Assembly (NCBI GenBank): GCA_900765165.1
Contig: CAAFQR010000090.1
Coordinates: forward strand, 1-11,037
Length of the DNA stretch: 11,037 nt
From: Veillonellaceae bacterium
GTDB lineage: Bacteria; Bacillota; Negativicutes; Veillonellales; Veillonellaceae
Reading direction: 5' to 3'
A program made the translations under genes and the position numbers. Positions 1 through 5,256 of this stretch are shown here, one piece after another (position 1 is the stretch's first letter; every line of letters starts with the position of its first letter). Below the pieces are notes generated by a model. The model was not told the origin of the DNA and ran no database searches. It saw only the letters and a program-made list of their open reading frames with translations.

Positions 1-722
1 GTGCTAAAGCCATCTTGGTTTCGGACGAAGCAAGGCGTACGGCTGACGTATTAAATCGCGTCCTTGAAATTTGTCGTGAAAGACTTGCTAACGCGTCCAT
101 CAATCAAGAGCGCATCAAGAACGGGCAACTTCCGGCTAACTGTATCCTCACCCGTGGTGCAGGGCAAATGCCTAACCTTCGTAAAATGACAGACCAATAC
201 GGCTTTAGTGGCGCTTGTGTGGCCGGAGAAAGTACGGTTCTGGGCGTAGCGTTCATGGCCGGCTTTGACATCGTTACCCATCCGGAAATGACCGGTAACA
301 TTGATACCAATATCCGCATGAAGGCAAAACTAGCCGTGGAGGCTCTACAAGACCATGATTTCGTTTGCTTGCACTTTAAGGCAACGGACCTGATGGGTCA
401 TGATAACAATCCTTTGGGCAAAGTGAAAGCCATTGAAAAGTACGACGAAATGGTAGGTTATGTAGAAGAATACCTCCGTGAAATAAAAGACTTCAACGTG
501 ATTCTGGCGCTGGCAGCCGATCATTCGACGCCGTGTGAACGACGAGAACACAGCGGTGACCCGGTGCCCATCGTTATTTCCGGCAAGAACATTCGCAAGG
601 ACCGCGTTCAGGAATACGACGAAATCCATTGCGCCGAAGGTGGTCTTAACCGCATGAACGGGCACATGTTTAACCGTATGCTGCTGGACTACTTAGAAGT
701 TGTGCCTAAAAAAGGGAATTAA
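1..722 (+). CDS. apgM: Cofactor-independent phosphoglycerate mutase, archaeal (ApgM) type, 3' part
   Basis: Interconverts 3- and 2-phosphoglycerate in glycolysis/gluconeogenesis in the cytoplasm, without 2,3-bisphosphoglycerate. The reading frame is open from base 3, so the true start lies outside the window; the TTG at 15 is only an internal codon. About 239 residues are visible of a family usually near 400. Seen in the sequence (numbered from the TTG): TRGAG at 46-50, the metal-binding block with D125, H129 and D130 (ATDLMGHD), D169-H170 in AADHSTP and H179 in REHSGD. These are the C-terminal metal and phosphate ligands of the alkaline phosphatase superfamily as arranged in ApgM. Base composition is clearly more GC-rich than everything to the right, as expected for a core gene. 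A strong terminator follows 25 bases after the stop, so it ends its own transcription unit. Family assignment is secure; the N-terminal catalytic serine region is not visible. Confidence 0.93.
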   Translation, partial: AKAILVSDEARRTADVLNRVLEICRERLANASINQERIKNGQLPANCILTRGAGQMPNLRKMTDQYGFSGACVAGESTVLGVAFMAGFDIVTHPEMTGNIDTNIRMKAKLAVEALQDHDFVCLHFKATDLMGHDNNPLGKVKAIEKYDEMVGYVEEYLREIKDFNVILALAADHSTPCERREHSGDPVPIVISGKNIRKDRVQEYDEIHCAEGGLNRMNGHMFNRMLLDYLEVVPKKGN

Positions 723-747
723 GTTATAGGACAAAACGTGTTGGTGA

Positions 748-798
748 AAACCGCTATGAAGCTAGTTGGATGCTGGCTTTGTAGCGGTTTATTTTTTT
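748..798 (+). terminator. Rho-independent terminator of apgM
   Basis: The arm AAACCGCTA (748-756) pairs with TAGCGGTTT (782-790). The stem continues inward through two G-T wobbles into AAGCTAG/CTGGCTT, giving about 18 paired positions around a 7-base loop. Seven T residues follow at 792-798. This is a textbook terminator reading rightward from apgM. Confidence 0.92.
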
Positions 799-817
799 GC
801 TTTACTTATGGGGGAAC

Positions 818-853
818 AAAAAAAGACGCACTCTTTGATACGAATGCGTCTTT
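818..853 (-). terminator. Rho-independent terminator of the leftward operon
   Basis: AAAGACGCA (822-830) pairs with TGCGTCTTT (845-853) around a 14-base loop. On the minus strand the stem is followed by a run of seven U (bases 818-824). It sits about 30 bases past the transporter stop codon and faces the apgM terminator, as expected between convergent units. Confidence 0.88.
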
Positions 854-882
854 GTATAACTATAATGTGTTTGGTTATTAGA

Positions 883-2307
883 CTACAGAAGACCTAAGTA
901 TGTCCAAACTGGTACGCTGGCTAAAAGACCAATTATGGATATTATCATATACGCAATAGAAAGTTTTCTCATTTCGCTAAATTCTACCATATCGCCGCCA
1001 GCAGCGTAGTAACCAACTACCCAAACGATAGAGTTATAAAATACATTCCACACATTGCCAGCACAATAAATAGTAAAGGCAGTAATAAATGGGTTAATAC
1101 CATGTGCGGCACTGATTGGTGCAAAAACAAGTGTAAGAACAGCAACAGCAGATCCTACCGAGATAACAAAGAAGCGTAAAATATATACAAGTACTGACAA
1201 TAGAATTAAATAGATATAAATATTTTGAGCATATGGTGCTAGTACGGGACCAAACAGTCCTCCTAACCAAGTATCTATTTTTAGTGATTTGAATACTGCG
1301 CCTAAACTTGTTACTGCGCCTAAAAAGACTATAGCGTCCCAAGTAATGAGTTTTCTGAAATCTTCACGAGTACAAATATTGCGAGCCCATAGTATACAAA
1401 CACCAATTAAAGCGACGATGGATGCAGGTACATGATGAACTCCTTGAGTCATCCATAATAATAAACAAGCGATGGCAACACCTAGCGTTGTTTTTTGTTC
1501 AGTTGTAAAATCTCCTAATTCTTGGATTTTTTGGTTAATAAAATTGGAATCTAAGCTAACTTTTTCTGTCGGTTTGTATAGTAAAAATATAGCTAGAGTG
1601 CAACCAATAAGTAGTACAATACCCCAGGTTGCGGAACACATTAACCAATAAAACCAAGTAAATTGTCCTTGTTCTTCTTTAGGTAGTAAGGAGATCATTA
1701 CATAAGCTAAAAATGATGAGCTCATTAAGAATGGGGAACTCAAATTGAATCCTGTGCCACAGGCTGCAAATATACCGGTGGCTCCTTTACTCTTCTTTTC
1801 AAATCCTAATGCATTGCTAATAGATAACGCAACTGGTGACATAATCGCCATTTTTGCTGTTGTTGAAGGAATAAGCGTGCCTAAAAATGTACCACAACCA
1901 ATTAAAGCTATAACCTGTCCTCTATATGTTGCAGGAAAGACTTTTAAGACCATCCACGATATGCGGGTTAGTAAGCCTGTTTTAGTAGCTGCGGCCTCTA
2001 GGCCTATTGCTGCTACTAATAACCACCATGTATCTGTTGAATAAGCCGCAAAAGCGGTTCCTATTGGGACAGCTTTAGTTATAACAAAAAGGCAACTCAT
2101 ACCTAGACCAACAATGTAATCAGGAAAAACATCAAATACCCAATAAATAACAGTAGTACATAAAATAGCTACAGCTTTAGTCCCTTCGATAGATAATCCT
2201 GGAAAAGGGCCTTGAAAATACATTGTTAAGCCAATGATAATACCTAGTATTGCACCTATGTACTTTTTGTTCTTGGCAGATTGTTGTTTCGAATCATTTG
2301 GTTTCAT
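883..2307 (-). CDS. DASS-family (SLC13-like) carboxylate transporter
   Basis: An integral membrane carrier of 474 residues, the normal length for the divalent anion:Na+ symporter family, which moves di- and tricarboxylates such as succinate, malate, tartrate or citrate. Seen: a short charged N-terminus, then roughly 11-12 hydrophobic segments, the family-like block TDTWWLLVAAIGLEAAATKTGL (split here: TDTWWLL at 91-97 and ATKTGL at 107-112), and a first substrate-loop motif PSTTAKMAIMSP at 147-158. The second half has the matching re-entrant region FFVISVGSAVAV at 379-390 and GNVWNV at 417-422. The usual Ser-Asn-Thr signatures are altered to S-T-T (148-150) and S-V-G-S (383-386), so substrate or cation binding may differ. 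Start ATG is set by AGGAGT at 2313-2318, 6 bases away. Last gene of the operon, 50 bases after the aldolase-like gene. Family is confident; substrate is inferred from the neighbours to be a di- or tricarboxylate. Confidence 0.88.
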   Translation of the reverse strand: MKPNDSKQQSAKNKKYIGAILGIIIGLTMYFQGPFPGLSIEGTKAVAILCTTVIYWVFDVFPDYIVGLGMSCLFVITKAVPIGTAFAAYSTDTWWLLVAAIGLEAAATKTGLLTRISWMVLKVFPATYRGQVIALIGCGTFLGTLIPSTTAKMAIMSPVALSISNALGFEKKSKGATGIFAACGTGFNLSSPFLMSSSFLAYVMISLLPKEEQGQFTWFYWLMCSATWGIVLLIGCTLAIFLLYKPTEKVSLDSNFINQKIQELGDFTTEQKTTLGVAIACLLLWMTQGVHHVPASIVALIGVCILWARNICTREDFRKLITWDAIVFLGAVTSLGAVFKSLKIDTWLGGLFGPVLAPYAQNIYIYLILLSVLVYILRFFVISVGSAVAVLTLVFAPISAAHGINPFITAFTIYCAGNVWNVFYNSIVWVVGYYAAGGDMVEFSEMRKLSIAYMIISIIGLLASVPVWTYLGLL

Positions 2308-2357
2308 AGGATACTCCTTATGGCGTTCGAGGCCTTAAATTAGAATAAGAAAGTTAT

Positions 2358-3041
2358 TTATATAACACCTGCGTCTTTGAGCTTTTTGTCTACATCTGGT
2401 TTTGCTATAGTCCCATTTTCAATTTCGATTCGACGATTTTTTTCGTAAGCTAATTTTTTGTTGGCACCTTCTATAACTGTATTTAATTGGTCGTAAGGAA
2501 TTACTACAACTCCGTCCGAATCACCAACAATGATATCACCAGGCATGATTACAACTCCGCCGCAAGAAATTGGAAATCCTATTTCTCCAGGACCTTCTTT
2601 ATCACCTACCGCAGGAGTAATTGCTCTTGTAAAGATTGGGTATTGAGCACTTTGTAAATCATTTATATCTCGTATGGCTCCATCGATGACAATACCTTCA
2701 ACGCCTAAGGAAAAAGCGGAGGTAGCCATTAGATCTCCCATTACAGAATAAGTTACTGTACTTCCTGTATCTACGACAATAATATCGCCTTGCTGTGCCA
2801 TAGAAATGGCTTTGTGCAACATTAGATTATCAGCGGGGCGTAATTTTACTGTTAAAGCAGGTCCAACAATTTTTGCCGGAGAAATAATAGGCTTGATCGA
2901 AGAGTGAAGTGTATTAAATTTATACATTCCATCGCTTAAGGTAGCTGTTGGAATTGCTTTTAACTGTTGTTTTTGTTCTTCTGTGAGTTTTCGTTCTGTA
3001 TTAAAGTTGATTCGAAATCCTAATTTACCAGTGTTACTCAT
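2358..3041 (-). CDS. RraA-like / HMG-CHA aldolase family protein (GalC-like)
   Basis: A 227-residue soluble protein of the RraA-like fold, the family that includes 4-hydroxy-4-methyl-2-oxoglutarate/4-carboxy-4-hydroxy-2-oxoadipate (HMG/CHA) aldolases. These class II enzymes split CHA into pyruvate and oxaloacetate using a divalent metal. Seen: G102-D103-L104, then the hallmark GIVIDGAIRD with D120-G121 and R124-D125 (the Arg-Asp pair used for substrate and metal binding in the aldolases), and the C-terminal PGD (167-169) with DSDGVVVIP (174-182). RraA, the RNase E inhibitor, shares the fold but is shorter and has no reason to sit in this operon. Start ATG has GGAGGT at 3046-3051, which overlaps the stop codon of the upstream PIG-L gene, so translation is probably coupled. 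The pairing with a GalB-like hydratase supports an aldolase or oxaloacetate-decarboxylase role. Exact substrate is unproven. Confidence 0.85.
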   Translation of the reverse strand: MSNTGKLGFRINFNTERKLTEEQKQQLKAIPTATLSDGMYKFNTLHSSIKPIISPAKIVGPALTVKLRPADNLMLHKAISMAQQGDIIVVDTGSTVTYSVMGDLMATSAFSLGVEGIVIDGAIRDINDLQSAQYPIFTRAITPAVGDKEGPGEIGFPISCGGVVIMPGDIIVGDSDGVVVIPYDQLNTVIEGANKKLAYEKNRRIEIENGTIAKPDVDKKLKDAGVI

Positions 3042-3050
3042 AGGGACCTC

Positions 3051-3776
3051 CTATACTAATTTTTCACTTACGATAGGGTACATGCTACTGAAAGTTTCAG
3101 CATATTTATAATTGCTATTCCCAGAGATGCGGCGAGCATGGTTTCCTCTCATAAAAGCACGCTGTGTATAGTATTCGATTAGATGTGATTGGCCCTTAAA
3201 GCATTGCATGGCAGCGATTTTTTTGTCATAGGAGTTGGTGATATCAATGATTTCAGTAGGCATATAATGACTGATTTCTGTTTGATGCGGTTCGAAGCCA
3301 AAAATTTTCATCTGCTTTGTTTCCGGTAGTCCATCAATACGTATCCCCGCGGAGTTAGCCATTACACTGCAACGCCAAACCATTTCGTGTACATTGTTGT
3401 GGTCCGGATTAAGAACATCAAATTTGTCATGTGTAATAATGATAGTGGGTCTGTATTGGCGAATGAGTTTGACAACACGTTCATCCAATTCACTATCAAT
3501 GGGAAGTGGGTAATCTGGTAAGTCCCAATATTCGAGGTCGGTTAAGCCTAAATAAGATGCGGCTCTTTTTGTTTCTTGGTAGCGAATTTCTTTTACATTT
3601 TCGTATGTTTGGTTTTCAGTTTTCCATAAACCATTAGATTCTCCGCGTACGCCAAAACTAAGAACTACGACTTTTACGGGGACACCACTACTCGCGTAGT
3701 TTGCGAGGGTACCGCCTGAGCGCCATACATAGTCTGCTGCGTGAGCGCTAATTACAAGAATTTTTTCATTCGACAT
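3051..3776 (-). CDS. PIG-L family zinc enzyme, GalB-like hydratase candidate
   Basis: A 241-residue protein of the PIG-L/LmbE fold. Most members are zinc deacetylases with an AHPDDE motif. This one instead has SAHAADYVWRSGG (10-22), keeping H12 and D15, followed by GVRGES (42-47), a lone DLPDYPL block (85-91), and the late zinc-type pattern PDHNNVH (124-130). The AHxADxVWRxGG variant with G-x-RGES is, from memory, what GalB of Pseudomonas putida shows. GalB is a PIG-L-fold zinc hydratase that adds water to 4-carboxy-2-hydroxymuconate/4-oxalomesaconate. The adjacent aldolase-like gene would catalyse the next step of that pathway. First gene of the leftward operon; start ATG is supported by AAAGGA at 3785-3790, 8 bases away. 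The next gene begins after a 9-base gap. An ordinary deacetylase remains possible, but the altered motif and the context argue for a hydratase. Confidence 0.8.
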   Translation of the reverse strand: MSNEKILVISAHAADYVWRSGGTLANYASSGVPVKVVVLSFGVRGESNGLWKTENQTYENVKEIRYQETKRAASYLGLTDLEYWDLPDYPLPIDSELDERVVKLIRQYRPTIIITHDKFDVLNPDHNNVHEMVWRCSVMANSAGIRIDGLPETKQMKIFGFEPHQTEISHYMPTEIIDITNSYDKKIAAMQCFKGQSHLIEYYTQRAFMRGNHARRISGNSNYKYAETFSSMYPIVSEKLV

Positions 3777-3852
3777 ACAATCATTCCTTTCAGAGCATAA
3801 TTGTGAATAAAGTAAAGAGTAGTAACAATAGCTTTATTTACTTAATTGCATA

Positions 3853-3881
3853 TTTACTTTGCTTTCTGAGAATAGTATAAT
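3853..3881 (+). promoter_or_regulatory. Promoter of the LysR-type gene, with an overlapping opposed -10
   Basis: TTTACT (3853-3858), a 17-base spacer and a perfect TATAAT (3876-3881) read rightward to the regulator, predicting a leader of about 57 bases. The same spot reads TATACT on the minus strand (bases 3879-3874), a possible -10 for the leftward operon. That one has only a poor -35, as is common for promoters that need a LysR activator. The rightward call is fairly good; the leftward one is tentative. Confidence 0.55.
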
Positions 3882-3896
3882 TGTTTTGTCGACAAT
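3880..3896. promoter_or_regulatory. LysR-type binding box (T-N11-A dyad)
   Basis: ATTGT (3880-3884), seven bases and ACAAT (3892-3896) form an interrupted palindrome. Its inner TGT...ACA has exactly the T-N11-A spacing typical of LysR-family operators. It contains the perfect 10-base palindrome TTGTCGACAA (3886-3895) and overlaps the end of the regulator's -10, which fits repression of its own gene. Additional half-sites lie at 3800, 3825, 3906, 3909 and 3924. Confidence 0.6.
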
Positions 3897-3944
3897 AAAA
3901 AATAAACAATTGTATTTAGATTAACAATAAAAAGGTTGTTGGAT

Positions 3945-4901
3945 ATGAAGATAGGACATCAATGTTTTTTAAAGACCGCAGAAACGCTAAATATGCATAA
4001 AACAGCGGAGCAATTGTATTTAAGTCAACAAGCAGTAAGTGCTCATATCACAAGGCTTGAAAAGGAATATAACACCTTGCTTTTTTCTAGAAAACCACAT
4101 TTACAATTGACGCCGGCTGGCGAAGCTTTGTTAAAGGCGTTAACAGAAATATCCATTATAGAAAAGAACTTACATAATACGATAAAAAGCGCTGAAGCTA
4201 ATGAAGTTAAGAGTATCCGAATTGGCATGCCACGATACCGAGCCTCTATAGTATTACAAGAATCTTTGCCGTTGTTTTTTGATTCTTTTCCTCAAGTTTG
4301 TATTGATACTGTATATGCGGATACTAAAGAATCTGAAAAGTTACTTTTAAAAGGGGAAATTGATTTAGCTTTGGGGATTAACGCAAGTAAACATGAAGAT
4401 ATTTTGGCAACATTTATAAATAAAGAACAAAATTTTTTAGTCGTATCTAAAGATCTTTTGAACCAATATTATGAAAACAGCGAACTACAAACATTTGAAG
4501 ATGATGGAATATCTTTAGATGCTTTATCTAAATTGCCATTTATTTTTACATCGGCCGGAAGTAGTTTGATGTTGTTTTTGAGGACGTATTTACAAGCAAA
4601 GCAATTGCAGTTAAGGACAATACTTAGTGTTACAGATGCCATTGTTCAAATAAAAATGGCGAAATTAAATTACGGTGCTTTTATTTGTTCAGACTTTATA
4701 ATAGGTTCTAATGTTTTTGTGGAAATGAATAAAGATAAGAGCTTGCTTGTAATACCTATACTTGATTTTCCGTTAACAAATACCGTTGAAATAATTCATC
4801 ATCGTCATTTGTATATGAGTCGGCCAATGAAAAAGCTTGTTGAAGTATTAATGTTAACAATGCACAATGATAGAATTGTAAAGCATGAAAAAGGCCTCTA
4901 A
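3945..4901 (+). CDS. LysR-type transcriptional regulator
   Basis: A DNA-binding activator/repressor of 318 residues, normal for LysR proteins. Seen from the ATG at 3945: an N-terminal winged helix-turn-helix, with the recognition part NMHKTAEQLYLSQQAVSAHI around 16-35, then RLEKEYNTLLFSR (37-49) and LTPAGEALL (55-63), followed by a linker helix and a periplasmic-binding-like effector domain from about residue 90. A TTG nine bases upstream would add three residues, but AAAAAGG at 3929-3935 is correctly spaced for the ATG and too close for the TTG. It is divergent from the hydratase-aldolase-transporter operon, the usual place for a LysR regulator of a catabolic operon. The likely effector is a pathway carboxylate such as the substrate or an intermediate. 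Family is certain; target and effector are inferred from position and from the T-N11-A box between the genes. Confidence 0.92.
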   Translation: MKIGHQCFLKTAETLNMHKTAEQLYLSQQAVSAHITRLEKEYNTLLFSRKPHLQLTPAGEALLKALTEISIIEKNLHNTIKSAEANEVKSIRIGMPRYRASIVLQESLPLFFDSFPQVCIDTVYADTKESEKLLLKGEIDLALGINASKHEDILATFINKEQNFLVVSKDLLNQYYENSELQTFEDDGISLDALSKLPFIFTSAGSSLMLFLRTYLQAKQLQLRTILSVTDAIVQIKMAKLNYGAFICSDFIIGSNVFVEMNKDKSLLVIPILDFPLTNTVEIIHHRHLYMSRPMKKLVEVLMLTMHNDRIVKHEKGL

Positions 4902-4933
4902 AATCTTGCTACAAGTAAGACTTTAGAGGTTTG
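4895..4933. terminator. Hairpin overlapping the stop of the LysR gene
   Basis: CCTCTAAA (4895-4902) pairs with TTTAGAGG (4922-4929). After an A-C mismatch the stem goes on with TCTT/AAGA around a 9-base loop. It includes the stop codon. The T tract to the right is short (TTT); on the minus strand the stem is followed by CCTTTTTC, so it would terminate leftward traffic better. It is probably a weak or bidirectional terminator, backed up by the hairpin at 5016. Confidence 0.6.
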
Positions 4934-4986
4934 CATATGAGAGCTTTATTAGTTAGTTTGCATTTACGTAGAGAATACTTCGCCTC

Positions 4987-5077
4987 TTTTTATTACTAAA
5001 TATGTTGTAATATATAAAGGAGTTGTAACGAAATAAGGTTTTTCCCTTGTTTTGTTGCAACTCCTTTTTTATTACTA
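4987..5077. repeat. 12-base direct repeat bracketing a long hairpin
   Basis: TTTTTATTACTA occurs exactly at 4987-4998 and at 5066-5077, one copy on each side of the hairpin at 5016-5067. The second copy includes that hairpin's T tract. It may be a remnant of a duplicated terminator tail or a coincidence in AT-rich DNA; no mobile-element ends are visible. Confidence 0.4.
5016..5070 (+). terminator. Long-stem Rho-independent terminator
   Basis: AAAGGAGTTG (5016-5025) pairs perfectly with CAACTCCTTT (5058-5067). The stem continues with TAACGAAATAAGG against CCTTGTTTTGTTG through three G-T wobbles, giving 23 paired positions around a 6-base loop. Six T residues (5065-5070) follow. It insulates the large right-hand genes from the LysR unit. 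The stem is longer than a terminator needs. Confidence 0.8.
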
Positions 5078-5109
5078 GCATAGAGATGATATTCCACAAA
5101 AGTTAAGGT

Positions 5110-5143
5110 TTGATAAAGGTTCGCTAAGAATCTGTGTTAAAAT
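5110..5143 (+). promoter_or_regulatory. Possible extended -10 promoter for the right-hand operon
   Basis: TGTTAAAAT at 5135-5143 is a TGn extended -10 with a good TAAAAT hexamer. TTGATA at 5110-5115 looks like a -35, but its 22-base spacer is too long, so the extended -10 would have to carry activity. It is the best candidate in the gap after the terminator and would give a leader of roughly 105 bases. Confidence 0.4.
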
Positions 5144-5179
5144 AATAAGTAAAGATGCAGAATTAACGTTGCGGTGTGT

Positions 5180-5195
5180 GAGAATAATTAATCTC
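5180..5195. promoter_or_regulatory. Imperfect dyad downstream of the putative promoter
   Basis: GAGAATAATTAATCTC is symmetric except for one A-A pair, and lies about 35 bases downstream of the candidate -10. It could be a repressor operator for the right-hand genes. No regulator gene for it is visible in the window. Confidence 0.3.
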
Positions 5196-5209
5196 TCTAT
5201 GGAAGTAGT

Positions 5210-5232
5210 AATTCACGTAGGAGCCGTGAATT
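5210..5232 (+). promoter_or_regulatory. Leader hairpin just before the large unknown gene
   Basis: AATTCACG (5210-5217) pairs perfectly with CGTGAATT (5225-5232) around the 7-base loop TAGGAGC. It ends 12 bases before the gene's own Shine-Dalgarno sequence. There is no T tract, so it is not a terminator; it may be an operator or an mRNA structure affecting translation. The loop itself carries a decoy AGGAG. Confidence 0.45.
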
Positions 5233-5244
5233 TGGGACGAATTT

Positions 5245-5249
5245 AGGAG
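5245..5249 (+). promoter_or_regulatory. Shine-Dalgarno that decides the start of the next gene
   Basis: AGGAG ends one base before the GTG at 5251, which is too close to be used. The GTG at 5257 lies 7 bases away and the one at 5260 lies 10 bases away. The start is therefore placed at 5257, two codons shorter than the longest reading frame. Confidence 0.7.
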
Positions 5250-5256
5250 AGTGATT

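Noticed and set aside
1745..2044. Rightward 99-codon reading frame opposite the transporter gene.
   Set aside because: It lies wholly inside the well-supported DASS gene on the other strand and has no ribosome binding site or recognisable domain; it is a shadow frame.
2358..3041. Annotation as RraA, the RNase E activity regulator, or as a demethylmenaquinone methyltransferase.
   Set aside because: The latter is an old mislabel of this fold. The Arg-Asp/metal signature, the length of 227 residues and the catabolic operon context favour an aldolase-type enzyme.
5226..5246. Leader peptide starting at GTG 5226 or TTG 5232.
   Set aside because: It would code only four to six residues with no regulatory codon bias; GTG 5226 is too close to the loop AGGAG.
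4930..5250. CRISPR array, tRNA or integrase attachment site in the gap before the large genes.
   Set aside because: No regularly spaced repeats, no tRNA-like fold and no integrase gene are seen; only two short direct-repeat copies and hairpins.
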